The notes under the pieces were generated by a model that saw nothing but the letters and a program-made list of their open reading frames with translations, was not told the origin of the DNA and ran no database searches. The translations under genes and the position numbers were made by a program. From Paractinoplanes aksuensis (GTDB lineage: Bacteria; Actinomycetota; Actinomycetes; Mycobacteriales; Micromonosporaceae): a DNA stretch of 64,000 nt. Shown here piece after piece: positions 43,921 to 54,039 of this stretch. The DNA lies in the NCBI RefSeq assembly GCF_024137025.1, contig NZ_JAMYJR010000044.1, forward strand, positions 1 to 64,000. The letters run 5' to 3'. The number at the start of each line of letters is the position of its first letter. Within the stretch, counting starts at the first letter, position 1.

Positions 43921-44865
43921 TCAGTGTGAAGTGGGGACCGGCTCTTCGGTCTTGGTGACCGGGGTGGGCTCGGTCGGGGCGGCCGGGACGTCGGGGCGGG
44001 CGCGCAGGGACCAGACGACGGCCAGGGTGGACGTCCAGACCAGGGCGGCGCCGAGCATGTGGGCGCCGACGAGCAGGACCGGCAGGTGGGTGAAGTACTG
44101 GACGAAGCCGATCAGGCCCTGGGCCAGCTCGACCACCAGCAGCACCACCGCGGCGCGGACCGTGGCCGACGGGGCCTGCACCGCGCGCAACGCGAAGATC
44201 AGGGCAACGGTCAGGCCGATCAGCAGGAAGACCACGTCGGCGTGGGCCTGGGAGACCGTGGCCGGGTCGAGGCCGTTGCGCTTCGCGTCCTCGTCGCCGG
44301 CGTGGGGGCCGCTGCCGGTCACGACCACGCCCAAGGCGATCACCGCGGCGCTCACCACGGACAGGATCCACACCAGGTGGTTGATCGGGCGCGGGACGAG
44401 CGGCACCGCGGGTCCGTCGCCCTCGTCGGCGCGCCTCCACAACGCGTACGCGAAAGCGATGATCACGATCGAGATGAGGAAGTGGATGCCGACGACCCAC
44501 GGGTTGAGGTCGGTCAGCACCGTGATGCCGCCGACCACCGCCTGCAGCGGGATGTAGAACAGCACCGCGATCGACAGGATCACGCGGGCGCGGCGGCGGG
44601 GCTTCTCGAGCAGCGCGGCGATCACGCAGGCGACCGCGATGATGCCGAGGGCGAACGTGAGCATCCGGTTGCCGAACTCGATCACGCCGTGCACGCCCAT
44701 CTCGGCGGTCGTCGTGTACGAACTGTCGGTGCAGCGGGGCCAGGTGGGGCAGCCGAGACCGGATCCGGTGAGACGAACCGCAGCACCGGTGACGACCAGC
44801 GCAACGTTGGCGACCAGGGACGCCAAAGCCAGAGGGCGCAGCGGTAGGAATCTCACCCCTGGCAT
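43921..44865 (-). CDS. ctaA: Haem A synthase (COX15/CtaA family)
   Basis: A 314-residue membrane protein with eight hydrophobic helices in two similar halves. The first outside loop has TGSGLGCPTWPRC with the conserved Cys pair. Membrane His residues that bind haem lie in EMGVHGVIEFGNR, GIHFLISI, QAHADVVFLL and VGAHMLGAALVW. It oxidises haem O to haem A. The ATG at 44865 begins at the first helix; a longer start at 44907 would add 14 residues. It is divergent from sufR. Confidence 0.93.
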   Translation of the reverse strand: MPGVRFLPLRPLALASLVANVALVVTGAAVRLTGSGLGCPTWPRCTDSSYTTTAEMGVHGVIEFGNRMLTFALGIIAVACVIAALLEKPRRRARVILSIAVLFYIPLQAVVGGITVLTDLNPWVVGIHFLISIVIIAFAYALWRRADEGDGPAVPLVPRPINHLVWILSVVSAAVIALGVVVTGSGPHAGDEDAKRNGLDPATVSQAHADVVFLLIGLTVALIFALRAVQAPSATVRAAVVLLVVELAQGLIGFVQYFTHLPVLLVGAHMLGAALVWTSTLAVVWSLRARPDVPAAPTEPTPVTKTEEPVPTSH

Positions 44866-44944
44866 CGTACGCAGGCAATTGAGCGCGATTTGAAGGGCCG
44901 GTGACACCCGGTGGCATGGATCACCGGGGGGTCGGTTTGCAGGG

Positions 44945-44973
44945 CTACGCTGAAATACGTAACGTTGGCGTAG
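44945..44973 (+). promoter_or_regulatory. Candidate SufR operator before the suf operon
   Basis: CTACGC (44945-44950) and GCGTAG (44968-44973) form a perfect 6-bp inverted repeat around TGAAATACGTAACGTTG, ending exactly at the sufR start. It could be bound by SufR itself. sufR has no ribosome-binding site and is likely leaderless. Confidence 0.45.
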
Positions 44974-45692
44974 TGAAAAACGAGGTGCAGATCCGGAGCG
45001 GTGCGGTGGCGGCAGCCAGCGCGTCGGACGGTCGCACCCGTGACCGGGTCGCTCAGCTGCTGCTCGAGCGTGGTTCGGCCACCGCGGCCGAGCTCGGCGC
45101 CGAGCTGAGCCTGAGCCCGGCGGCGATCCGCAAGCACCTCGACGCGATGCTGGCCGACCAGCTGGTCGAGACCCGCGAGGTCCGCAACACCGGTCCGCGG
45201 GGCCGGGGCCGACCGGCCAAGGCCTTCGCGCTCACGGCGGCGGCCCGGGAAGATCTGAACCCGCACTTCTACGACGGTATCGCGACGGCCGCGCTGCGCT
45301 GGATCCAGCAGCACCACGGGGCCGAGGCGGTCACCGCTTTCGCGTCGGCCCAGGTCGTCGCGTTGGAGGAGCGCTGCCGGGCCGCCCTGCGCGAGGCCGG
45401 CGACGACCCGATCGCGCGCGCCGAGGCACTCGCCGAGGCGCTCACCGCCGAGGGCTACGCTGCCAACGCGACCGTGATCGCGTCCGGCGGCCAGTTGTGC
45501 CAGCATTCCTGCCCGGTGGCGCACGTGGCCGCCGAGTTCCCTCAGCTGTGCGACGCCGAGACCGAGGTTATTTCGCGGCTCATCGGCACCCACGTGCAGC
45601 GTCTCGCCACCATCGCGCACGGAGACAGGGTGTGCACTACGCATATTCCTGCCCCCACACGTCCATCCGACCACCCCGCCCGCCGCCCGTGA
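44973..45692 (+). CDS. sufR: SufR-type Fe-S cluster transcriptional repressor
   Basis: A 239-residue regulator of Fe-S assembly. The N-terminal winged helix is RDRVAQLLLERGSATAAELGAELSLSPAAIRKHLDAML (about 23-60) followed by the wing TGPRGRGRPAKAF. The C-terminal cluster site has C..C in GGQLCQHSCPVAH, another Cys in FPQLCDAETEV and a fourth in GDRVCTTH, as in [4Fe-4S] SufR proteins. It would repress the suf operon while its cluster is intact. It is the first gene of the suf operon, 46 bases before sufB. Confidence 0.93.
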   Translation: MKNEVQIRSGAVAAASASDGRTRDRVAQLLLERGSATAAELGAELSLSPAAIRKHLDAMLADQLVETREVRNTGPRGRGRPAKAFALTAAAREDLNPHFYDGIATAALRWIQQHHGAEAVTAFASAQVVALEERCRAALREAGDDPIARAEALAEALTAEGYAANATVIASGGQLCQHSCPVAHVAAEFPQLCDAETEVISRLIGTHVQRLATIAHGDRVCTTHIPAPTRPSDHPARRP

Positions 45693-45738
45693 CCGGACTG
45701 AAGACCGCACCAAAGGCAACCACGGTTAGGACAGATAC

Positions 45739-47160
45739 ATGACCGACCAAATCGTCAGCCAGGAAGAGCACCTCGCCGCCCTGGGCAAGTACGAGTACGG
45801 CTGGGCCGACGCCGACGTCGCGGGGGCCGCGGCGCAGCGTGGCCTGTCCGAGGCCGTGGTGCGCAATATCTCCGCGTTGAAGAGCGAGCCCGAGTGGATG
45901 CTCAACCTGCGGCTCAAGGGCCTGCGTCTGTTCGACCGCAAGCCCATGCCGAACTGGGGCGCCGACCTCACCGGCATCGACTTCCAGAACATCAAGTACT
46001 TCGTGCGCTCGACCGAGAAGCAGGCCGCGAGCTGGGAAGACCTGCCCGAGGACATCAAGGCCACGTACGACAAGCTGGGCATCCCCGAGGCCGAGAAGCA
46101 GCGCCTCGTGGCCGGCGTCGCCGCGCAGTACGAGTCCGAGGTCGTCTACCACGCGATCCGTGAGGACCTCGAGGAGCAGGGCGTCCTGTTCCTCGACACC
46201 GACACGGCGCTCAAGGAGCACCCGGAGATCTTCCAGGAGTACTTCGGCACCGTGATCCCGGTCGGCGACAACAAGTTCGCCGCGCTCAACACCTCGGTGT
46301 GGTCGGGCGGCTCGTTCATCTACGTGCCCAAGAACGTCAAGGTCGACATCCCGCTGCAGGCCTACTTCCGGATCAACACCGAGAACATGGGCCAGTTCGA
46401 GCGGACGCTGATCATCGCCGACGAGGGCTCGTACGTGCACTACGTCGAGGGCTGTACGGCGCCGATCTACTCGTCCGACTCGCTGCACTCCGCGGTCGTC
46501 GAGATCGTCGTCAAGAAGAACGCCCGGGTGCGGTACACGACCATCCAGAACTGGTCGAACAACGTCTACAACCTGGTCACCAAGCGCGCCACCTGTGAAG
46601 AGGGCGCGACCATGGAGTGGATCGACGGCAACATCGGTTCCAAGGTGACCATGAAGTACCCCGCCGTCTACATGACCGGCCCGCACGCCAAGGGCGAGGT
46701 CCTCTCGATCGCCATGGCCGGCGAGGGTCAGCACCAGGACTCGGGGGCCAAGATGGTGCACGCCGCGCCGCACACCTCCTCGACCATCGTGTCGAAGTCG
46801 ATCGCCCGGGGCGGCGGCCGCACGTCGTACCGCGGTCTCGTGCAGGTGCTCGAGGGCTCGTCGTCCTCGAAGAGCACGGTCAAGTGCGACGCACTCCTGG
46901 TCGACACCATCAGCCGCTCCGACACCTACCCTTACGTCGACATCCGCGAGGACGACGTGGCGATGGGGCACGAGGCGACCGTCTCCAAGGTTTCCGAGGA
47001 CCAGCTCTTCTACCTGATGAGCCGCGGTCTCACCGAGGACGAGGCGATGGCGATGATCGTGCGCGGCTTCATCGAGCCGATCGCCAAGGAACTCCCCATG
47101 GAGTACGCCCTCGAACTGAACCGTCTCATTGAGCTCCAGATGGAAGGCGCGGTCGGCTAA
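45739..47160 (+). CDS. sufB: Fe-S cluster assembly protein SufB
   Basis: A 473-residue scaffold protein that builds [4Fe-4S] clusters with SufC and SufD. It has the full SufB length with KYFVRSTEKQAASWEDLPEDI, AALNTSVWSGGSFIYVPK, EGCTAPIYSSDSLHSAVVEI and ISRSDTYPYVDIREDD, and the beta-helix core is complete. The ATG at 45739 follows AGGACAG. It is the second gene of the suf operon and ends four bases before sufD. Confidence 0.97.
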   Translation: MTDQIVSQEEHLAALGKYEYGWADADVAGAAAQRGLSEAVVRNISALKSEPEWMLNLRLKGLRLFDRKPMPNWGADLTGIDFQNIKYFVRSTEKQAASWEDLPEDIKATYDKLGIPEAEKQRLVAGVAAQYESEVVYHAIREDLEEQGVLFLDTDTALKEHPEIFQEYFGTVIPVGDNKFAALNTSVWSGGSFIYVPKNVKVDIPLQAYFRINTENMGQFERTLIIADEGSYVHYVEGCTAPIYSSDSLHSAVVEIVVKKNARVRYTTIQNWSNNVYNLVTKRATCEEGATMEWIDGNIGSKVTMKYPAVYMTGPHAKGEVLSIAMAGEGQHQDSGAKMVHAAPHTSSTIVSKSIARGGGRTSYRGLVQVLEGSSSSKSTVKCDALLVDTISRSDTYPYVDIREDDVAMGHEATVSKVSEDQLFYLMSRGLTEDEAMAMIVRGFIEPIAKELPMEYALELNRLIELQMEGAVG

Positions 47161-47164
47161 AACC

Positions 47165-48295
47165 ATGACCACGGAAACAACGATTGCTCCGGCCAGCACC
47201 AAGACCCAGGTGCTGCGGTCGTTCGACGTCACCGAGTTCCCGGCCCTCAACGGGCTGGAGGAGGACTGGCGTTTCACCCCGCTCAAGCGGCTGCGCGAGC
47301 TGGTCACGGCGACGTCGCTGACCGGCACCGCGCCGCAGCTCGAGCCCGGTGACCTGCCCGCCGGCGTCAGCGTGCGGAGCGTCGACGGGGTCGAGCCGGT
47401 GCTCACGCCGTTCGACCGGATCAGCGCGCTGGCCTTCGGCGCGGCCGCGGGCGTGAACCTCATCGAGGTCGCGCCCGAGATCGAGCCCGAGCAGGCCGTG
47501 GTGATCCGCGTCGTCGGCAAGGGCGGCGAGGCCGCGGCCGGGCGCACCTTCATCAAGGTCGGCTCGTTCGCCAAGGTCACGCTGGTGCTGGAGCAGACCG
47601 GCACGACCACCCTGGCCGACAACATCGAGGTGCTGGTGGGCGACAGCGCCCAGCTCACCCTGGTCACGGTGGCCGACTGGGACGCCGACGCGGTGCAGGC
47701 CCAGCACGTCAAGCTCAAGGTCGGCAAGGACGCCCGGGCCGTCCACGTGCAGGTCGCGCTGGGCGGTGACCTGGTCCGCCAGTTCACCAGCGTGGAATAC
47801 ACGGGCCGCGGCGGCGACGCCGAGCTCTGGGGCCTCTACTTCGCCGACGCCGGCCAGCACTTCGAGCACCGCCAGCTGGTCGACCACTCGGTGCCGGACT
47901 GCCGCAGCTACGTCGGCTACCGGGGCGCCCTGCAGGGCAAGTCGGCGCAGACCGTCTGGGTCGGCGACGTGCTGATCCGGGCGACGGCTACCGGCACCGA
48001 CACGTACGAGATCAACCGGAACCTGATCCTGACCGACGGCGCCGTGGCCCACTCGGTGCCCAACCTCGAGATCGAGACCGGCGAGATCGTCGGCGCCGGG
48101 CACGCCAGCGCGACCGGCCGCTTCGACGAGGAGCAGCTGTTCTACCTGATGGCCCGGGGCATCCCCGACGGCGAGGCGCGCAAGCTCGTGGTCCGCGGGT
48201 TCTTCGCCGAGCTGCTCAACAAGATCCCGGTCGAGGAGCTGCGCGAGCGCCTCGGCAGCGCGATCGAGGCCCGGCTGGCGGAGACGGGCGCGTGA
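47165..48295 (+). CDS. sufD: Fe-S cluster assembly protein SufD
   Basis: A 376-residue partner of SufB in the SufBC2D complex. It has the divergent N-terminal region (FPALNGLEEDWRFTPLKRL) and the shared beta-helix ending with VPNLEIETGEIVGAGHASATGRFDEEQLFYLMARG and GEARKLVVRGFFAELL. The ATG at 47165 is next to the sufB stop. Its stop overlaps the ferredoxin start (GTGA), so the next gene is coupled. Confidence 0.95.
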   Translation: MTTETTIAPASTKTQVLRSFDVTEFPALNGLEEDWRFTPLKRLRELVTATSLTGTAPQLEPGDLPAGVSVRSVDGVEPVLTPFDRISALAFGAAAGVNLIEVAPEIEPEQAVVIRVVGKGGEAAAGRTFIKVGSFAKVTLVLEQTGTTTLADNIEVLVGDSAQLTLVTVADWDADAVQAQHVKLKVGKDARAVHVQVALGGDLVRQFTSVEYTGRGGDAELWGLYFADAGQHFEHRQLVDHSVPDCRSYVGYRGALQGKSAQTVWVGDVLIRATATGTDTYEINRNLILTDGAVAHSVPNLEIETGEIVGAGHASATGRFDEEQLFYLMARGIPDGEARKLVVRGFFAELLNKIPVEELRERLGSAIEARLAETGA

Positions 48296-48620
48296 GTTTC
48301 GAGCTTGTCGGCCCGGCCACCGACGTCGCGAAGGGCGCCGCGATCTCCGTGGAGCTCGACGGCGTCGACATCGCGGTCGTGCACGCCGATGACGACAACT
48401 TCTATGCCGTACGCGATGAATGCACCCACGCCGCGGTCCCCCTCTCGGAGGGTGAGGTCGAGGGCTGCACGCTCGAGTGCTGGCTGCACGGCTCCCGGTT
48501 CGACCTGCGCACCGGCGAGCCGAGCGGTCCGCCCGCGTTCAGCCCGGTGGCGACCTTCCCCGTCGAGATCCGCGACGGCGACATCTATGTATCGACGACC
48601 CCGAGTAATGGAGTAAACCC

Positions 48621-48624
<4 letters not shown>
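48292..48624 (+). CDS. Rieske-type non-haem ferredoxin in the suf operon
   Basis: A 110-residue protein with a Rieske [2Fe-2S] ligand set: CTHAAVPLS (Cys, His) and CWLHGSRFDL (Cys, His), as in ferredoxin subunits of ring-hydroxylating oxygenases. It lies inside the suf operon between sufD and sufC with 4-base overlaps on both sides. It probably supplies electrons for cluster building. Confidence 0.93.
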
Positions 48625-49382
<758 letters not shown>

Positions 49383-49398
49383 CGGGGGTTACAGGACA

Positions 49399-50622
49399 AT
49401 GACGTTCGACGTGGCCCGGGTCCGAGCCGACTTCCCGATCCTCTCGCGGGAGGTCAACGGCCACCCGCTGGTCTATCTGGACAGTGCGAACACCTCGCAG
49501 AAACCGGCGCAGGTGATCGAGGCGATGCGCCTGCACAACGAGCGGCACAACGGCAACGTGTCCCGCTCCGTGCACACGCTCGGCACCGAGGCCACGTCGG
49601 CGTACGAGGACGCCCGCGGCAAGATCGCGGCGTTCGTCGGCGCGGCCACGCCCGACGAGATCGTCTTCACCAAGAACTCGACCGAGGCGATCAACCTGGT
49701 CGCGCACTCGCTCGGGCAGCACCTGGCGCTGAAGCCGGGCGACGAGATTGTGATCTCCGAGATGGAGCATCACTCGAACATCGTCCCCTGGCAGCTGCTC
49801 TGCGAGCGCACCGGCGCCACGCTGCGCTGGTTCGGCACAACCGACGGTGGTCTTCTGGCGCCGGACGAGACTTTGATCAACGAGCGCACGAAGATCGTCT
49901 CGATCGTGCACATGTCGAACGTGCTGGGCACGATCAACGACGTGTCCCCGATCGTGGCCCGGGCGCACGAGGTCGGCGCCCTGGTCATGCTCGACTGCTC
50001 GCAGTCGGTGCCGCACCTGCCGGTCGACGTGCAGGCGCTCGGGGCCGACTTCATCGCGTTCACCGGCCACAAGATGCTCGGCCCGACCGGCATCGGTGTG
50101 CTCTGGGGTCGCTACGACCTGCTGGCCGCGATGCCCCCGTTCCTGGCCGGCGGTTCGATGATCGAGACGGTGACGATGGGCGGCACCACCTTCGCCGCGC
50201 CGCCGGCCCGGTTCGAGGCGGGCACGCCGCCGATCGCCGAGGCGGTCGGTCTCGGTGTCGCCGTCGACTACCTGACCGCGCTGGGCATGGAGGCGGTCCA
50301 CCAGCACGAGCAGGACATCACCGCGTACGCCCTGAAGACCCTGACCGACGTGCCGGGCGTGCAGATCTTCGGCCCGGCCACCCCCGAGGGCCGCGGCGGC
50401 ACGCTGTCGTTCGGTGTCGACGGGGTGCACCCGCACGACGTGGGCCAGATCCTCGACGCGCTCGGGGTCGAGGTGCGCGTCGGGCACCACTGCGCCAAGC
50501 CGACCTGCGCCCGGTTCGGGGTGCCGGCGATGACCCGCGCCTCGTTCTACCTCTACACCACCACGGACGAGATCGACGCCCTCGCCCGTGGGCTCGACCA
50601 GGTCAAGAAGGTGTTCGGCTGA
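49399..50622 (+). CDS. sufS: Cysteine desulfurase SufS
   Basis: A 407-residue PLP enzyme that frees sulfur from cysteine for cluster assembly. NTSQKPAQVI (N-terminus), FTGHKMLGPTGIGVLWGR (PLP-Lys) and the sulfur-accepting Cys in VGHHCAKPTCARF are all present. The ATG at 49399 follows ATGGGGGTTACAGG, and the gene ends with a TGATG overlap to sufU. Confidence 0.97.
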   Translation: MTFDVARVRADFPILSREVNGHPLVYLDSANTSQKPAQVIEAMRLHNERHNGNVSRSVHTLGTEATSAYEDARGKIAAFVGAATPDEIVFTKNSTEAINLVAHSLGQHLALKPGDEIVISEMEHHSNIVPWQLLCERTGATLRWFGTTDGGLLAPDETLINERTKIVSIVHMSNVLGTINDVSPIVARAHEVGALVMLDCSQSVPHLPVDVQALGADFIAFTGHKMLGPTGIGVLWGRYDLLAAMPPFLAGGSMIETVTMGGTTFAAPPARFEAGTPPIAEAVGLGVAVDYLTALGMEAVHQHEQDITAYALKTLTDVPGVQIFGPATPEGRGGTLSFGVDGVHPHDVGQILDALGVEVRVGHHCAKPTCARFGVPAMTRASFYLYTTTDEIDALARGLDQVKKVFG

Positions 50623-51071
50623 TGATGCTCGACGGGCTGTACCAAGAGATCATCTTGGATCACTACAAGCACCCGCACGGCCGTGGCCTGCGCGATCCGT
50701 TCAACGGCGAGGCGCACCACGTCAACCCGACCTGCGGCGACGAGATCACCGTTCGGGTCGCTGCCGATCTTTCCGACATTTCGTACGACGGTCTGGGGTG
50801 CTCGATCAGCCAGGCCTCGGCCTCGGTGCTGTACGAGCTGCTCAAGGGGCGTACGCCGCAGGACGCGGCGGGAATCCACGAGGCGTTCGTGGCGCTGATG
50901 CAGGGGCGCGGCCAGGTCGAACCGGACGAGGACGTGCTCGGCGACGGCATCGCGTTCGCCGGGGTCGCGAAGTTCCCGGCCCGGGTCAAGTGCGCGCTGC
51001 TGCCGTGGATGGCTTTCAAGGATGCGGCCGCCCGTGCCGGCATCGACGTTTCTTCAGAGGTGACAGCATGA
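50622..51071 (+). CDS. sufU: Sulfur-transfer/scaffold protein SufU
   Basis: A 149-residue protein that accepts sulfur from SufS. The zinc/cluster Cys are Cys41 (NPTCGDEI, with the nearby Asp43), Cys66 (GLGCSISQASAS) and Cys128 (VKCALLPW). The ATG at 50622 is inside the sufS stop; an ATG one codon later is also possible. Confidence 0.95.
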   Translation: MMLDGLYQEIILDHYKHPHGRGLRDPFNGEAHHVNPTCGDEITVRVAADLSDISYDGLGCSISQASASVLYELLKGRTPQDAAGIHEAFVALMQGRGQVEPDEDVLGDGIAFAGVAKFPARVKCALLPWMAFKDAAARAGIDVSSEVTA

Positions 51072-51460
51072 CCGACACTCCCGCTACCGCTCCCTCCGAC
51101 GAAGGCGCCACCGCGGTCGCTCCCTCGGAGGTCTCCAAGGCTTCGATCGCCGACGTCGAAGAGGCGATGAAGGACGTCGTCGACCCCGAGCTCGGGATCA
51201 ACGTGGTCGACCTCGGCCTGGTCTACGACGCCTACGTCGACGACGACAACATCGCCACCCTCGACATGACGCTGACCTCGGCGGCCTGCCCGCTGACCGA
51301 CGTCATCGAGGACCAGACCCGCACGGCGCTGACCACCGGCCCCGGCGGCGGCCTGGTCAAGGACTTCCGGATCAACTGGGTGTGGCTGCCGCCGTGGGGC
51401 CCGGACAAGATCACCGACGACGGCCGCGAGCAGTTGCGGGCGCTCGGCTTCAACGTCTGA
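51068..51460 (+). CDS. sufT: SufT/MIP18-type metal-sulfur cluster assembly factor (DUF59)
   Basis: A 130-residue protein with a disordered N-terminus (1-25) and the DUF59/MIP18 domain: EEAMKDVVDPELGINVVDLGLVYD, MTLTSAACPLTDVIEDQ (conserved Cys), and VWLPPWGPDKITDDGREQLRALGF. It helps late Fe-S insertion. The start overlaps the sufU stop by four bases (ATGA). It is the last gene of the suf operon. Confidence 0.95.
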   Translation: MTDTPATAPSDEGATAVAPSEVSKASIADVEEAMKDVVDPELGINVVDLGLVYDAYVDDDNIATLDMTLTSAACPLTDVIEDQTRTALTTGPGGGLVKDFRINWVWLPPWGPDKITDDGREQLRALGFNV

Positions 51461-51492
51461 TTTTCGTCGTACCCCACTGTTAGAAAGAGGGC

Positions 51493-52230
51493 ATGGAGCT
51501 TCCGGCCCTCATCACCCTGATCGACGAGCGGTCGGCGGCGCTGCGTGACGCAGTCGCCGCCGCTGCTGTTTCCGATGCCCGCGTGCCGGGTTGTCCCGAG
51601 TGGGATCTGAACGATCTCGTGGCCCACCTCGGCGCGGTGCAGTTGTTCTGGGCGGCGGCTGTGGCCGCGGCTGATCCCAGCGGGCCGCCGTCGGCCCTCG
51701 GCAACCGTGAGCCCGTCGGTGACCTGCTGGCCTGGTCGGCCGGCGCGACCGATCGACTGCTCGCGGCGCTTCGCGACTCGTCGGCCGAGACTCCGGCCTG
51801 GGCCTGGTGGGGCCGGTCGTCGGCGCCGCTCACGGTCGGGGCTGTCGCGCGCCATCAAGTGCAAGAGGCGGCAGTGCACGCGTACGACGCCCAAGAGACC
51901 GCCGGGAAGGCCGAGCCGCTGCCGGCCGGGGTGGCGGTCGACGGGGTGGCCGAGTTCCTGCAGGTCGGCGTGGGGTCGCTCGGGGCCTGGCCACATCGGC
52001 CGGCTCGGGTCGCCTTCGTTGCGGTCGAGGGGCCGGCCCACATTCTCGATCTGACGCCCTCGGGCGGGGTGCTCGACCCCGCGGCCGGGGGTGACGCGGT
52101 GGTCACCGTGCACGGGTCGGCCAGTGATCTGGTGCTCGCGCTGTACGGCCGGGTGCCGTTCGAGCGCCTGACCGTCGACGGGGATCAGGAGGTGCTGGCC
52201 CAGTTGCGCGCCTGGTCCAACCCCGACTGA
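51493..52230 (+). CDS. Maleylpyruvate isomerase family (mycothiol-dependent) protein
   Basis: A 245-residue protein with the DinB-like/MDMPI N-terminal bundle (CPEWDLNDLVAHLGAVQLFW, VARHQVQEAAVHAYDAQE as metal-site His residues) and a C-terminal MDMPI domain (LTVDGDQEVLAQL). It resembles the gene at 15095-15793 but is not a close copy. It probably acts on a mycothiol-linked small molecule. It lies 32 bases after sufT and may be read through from the suf operon. Confidence 0.8.
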   Translation: MELPALITLIDERSAALRDAVAAAAVSDARVPGCPEWDLNDLVAHLGAVQLFWAAAVAAADPSGPPSALGNREPVGDLLAWSAGATDRLLAALRDSSAETPAWAWWGRSSAPLTVGAVARHQVQEAAVHAYDAQETAGKAEPLPAGVAVDGVAEFLQVGVGSLGAWPHRPARVAFVAVEGPAHILDLTPSGGVLDPAAGGDAVVTVHGSASDLVLALYGRVPFERLTVDGDQEVLAQLRAWSNPD

Positions 52231-52312
52231 CGCGCCGCGGCGGTGAACCGTGCGCGCTGGTCGGCTCAGTTGCCGGGCTCGGTGGACCTTGCTCCCACGC
52301 GGACCTGGCCCG

Positions 52313-53236
52313 TCACCCCGCCGGGATCGGTGGCCGGATCGTCGGGGCTGCTTGCGCCGGGGCTTCGGTCTGGGCCGGCGTGGCGTCGGTGACGGCAGGC
52401 TCGCCGGGCGGGGCCGGGTCGGCGGGGCTGGTGGTGCTCGGTTCCAAGTCGCCCGGGTGCGGTGTTGGGCCGGCCGGGCGCGATGCGGGCTCGGCTGGGT
52501 GCGATGCGGGCTCGGCTGGGCGGGGTGTGGGCTCGGCCGGGACGAGCAGCAGGGCGTTCAGGTCGATCACGATGTGCAGCAGGATCGCGGGGAGCAGGCT
52601 GCCTGAGAGCAGCGTCAGAAACGCGAAGACGAAGCCGAGGAAGCCGGAGTTCACCATGCCCAGCCGGCCCTGATAGGCGTGGATGCCGACGAAGAGCAAC
52701 AGGCTGAGCACGACTGCGGCCAGGGTCGGCAGGTGGAACACCTCGATGCCCAGCACCACCAGGGCGTACCGGAAAACGATCTCTTCGGTGATGCCGGCGG
52801 TGACCGACAGCGCCGCGGCGAACCGGCGCTCGCGGACCGTGCGCGGGATCAGCACGGCGATCTGGGCCCGGCCCGGCGGCTGGTACCCGGCCCGCATGCG
52901 TTTCCGCAGGCGGTAACCGCCGATCAGCATGGCCAGCGTGACCCAACCGGTCAGCCCCCAAGCGAGCGGAGCCCCGCCGAGCATCCCGGTGATCGGCAGG
53001 TCGGGCCAGTCCACGCCGGGCGCCGCTGGTGGTTCGGTGAAGGAGGCGGTCAGCACGACCAGCATCGCCACCGCGGCCCGGGCCCAGCCGCTGAGGATCG
53101 CCGTCCGATAGAACCGGACCCGCCGGGACGGATCGGCCTGCACCTGGGCCAGGAGGCGTCTCGTTCGTGTGGTGCCGACGAAGACGTCCGTCAGCAGCAT
53201 CAGGACGAGCAGTACCGAGAGGATGAGGGGAGCCAC
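52313..53236 (-). CDS. CPBP-family (CAAX-like) intramembrane protease with Pro-rich tail
   Basis: A 307-residue membrane protein. About six hydrophobic helices (1-230) carry the CPBP motifs TAGITEEIVFRY (EExxxR), FVGIHAYQG (His) and LLHIVIDLN (His, Asp). Bacterial members are linked to peptide maturation or self-immunity. Residues 232-300 are a Pro/Ala/Glu-rich soluble tail with a 7-residue repeat (PAEPASH type, encoded by 21-bp units, 52459-52543). No bacteriocin gene is seen nearby. Confidence 0.85.
   Translation of the reverse strand: MAPLILSVLLVLMLLTDVFVGTTRTRRLLAQVQADPSRRVRFYRTAILSGWARAAVAMLVVLTASFTEPPAAPGVDWPDLPITGMLGGAPLAWGLTGWVTLAMLIGGYRLRKRMRAGYQPPGRAQIAVLIPRTVRERRFAAALSVTAGITEEIVFRYALVVLGIEVFHLPTLAAVVLSLLLFVGIHAYQGRLGMVNSGFLGFVFAFLTLLSGSLLPAILLHIVIDLNALLLVPAEPTPRPAEPASHPAEPASRPAGPTPHPGDLEPSTTSPADPAPPGEPAVTDATPAQTEAPAQAAPTIRPPIPAG
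52459..52543 (-). repeat. 21-bp tandem repeat in the CPBP gene tail
   Basis: Four imperfect 21-bp units, two of them nearly identical (52480-52500 and 52501-52521, GCGATGCGGGCTCGGCTGGG), encode PAEPASH-like heptads. Confidence 0.8.
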
Positions 53237-53285
53237 GACCGGAGATCATGACGATCGATCGCCGGTGCGGCAACCCTGCTCCGGG

Positions 53286-53981
53286 CTAGGCGGGCGGCAG
53301 GTGGTCGACCGAGTTGTAATAGGCCAGTTGCAGGCGGCCGTCGACCTCGACGAAGCGGCTCAGCGACGCGTTGCGGACGCTGCCCGCCGACCGTTCTGCC
53401 TCGAGCACCTTGTCCCAGCTGAGCTGTTCGATCACGGCCCGCATCATCAGCACGACGGCGTCGTGGGCGACCACGATGACCCGCTGCCCGGCGTGGTCGC
53501 GGTGCAGGTCGTCGAGGAACGCGCCGAGCCGCACCTCGATGTCCGCGAACGACTCGCCGCCCGGAGGCGCGTAGCGGTACTCGCCGGCCTCGGCCCGGCG
53601 CTCGGCCTCGCCGGGGAAGCGCTGAGTGACGGCCGCGCGGGTCAGCATCTCGAGATCGCCGAGCAGCCGGTCGACCAGCCGGTCGTCGGTCGTCGGCTCG
53701 GGCAGGCCGACGCCGGACTTCTCGGCCGCGATCCGCCATGTCTCCCGCGCCCGCAGATAGGGCGAGGTGATCACCACCTGGGGCAGTTCGTTCTCGGGCC
53801 GGTCGCCGATCCACTCGCCGAGCGCGGCGGCCTGCTGAGCGCCGTACTCGGTCAGGGGAACTTCGGCGTCCCGGCCGCTGACCTCGGCCTCGAGCAGCCC
53901 GTCCTTGTCGGCGGCGGGAAAGGCGACATTGGCCAGGCTCTGCCCGTGCCGGACAAGAAGAAGTTCGGCAACCACACCCAT
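53286..53981 (-). CDS. Histidine phosphatase (phosphoglycerate-mutase superfamily)
   Basis: A 231-residue protein with the phospho-His motif LLVRHGQSLAN (about 9-19), TSPYLRARETW (Arg) and the second His in VIVVAHDAVVLMM (about 172). It is a cofactor-independent-of-metal phosphatase or mutase; substrates range from sugar phosphates to proteins. No neighbour points to a pathway. Confidence 0.92.
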   Translation of the reverse strand: MGVVAELLLVRHGQSLANVAFPAADKDGLLEAEVSGRDAEVPLTEYGAQQAAALGEWIGDRPENELPQVVITSPYLRARETWRIAAEKSGVGLPEPTTDDRLVDRLLGDLEMLTRAAVTQRFPGEAERRAEAGEYRYAPPGGESFADIEVRLGAFLDDLHRDHAGQRVIVVAHDAVVLMMRAVIEQLSWDKVLEAERSAGSVRNASLSRFVEVDGRLQLAYYNSVDHLPPA

Positions 53982-54039
53982 GATCCGACCCTATCCCGCG
54001 AACGGCACGTCGTAGTCCGCGGTGGCCGGCCGTCTTCGA

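Noticed and set aside
45637..47802. A 721-codon open frame antisense to sufB and sufD
   Set aside because: Both Suf genes are well supported; the antisense frame crosses both without a known fold.
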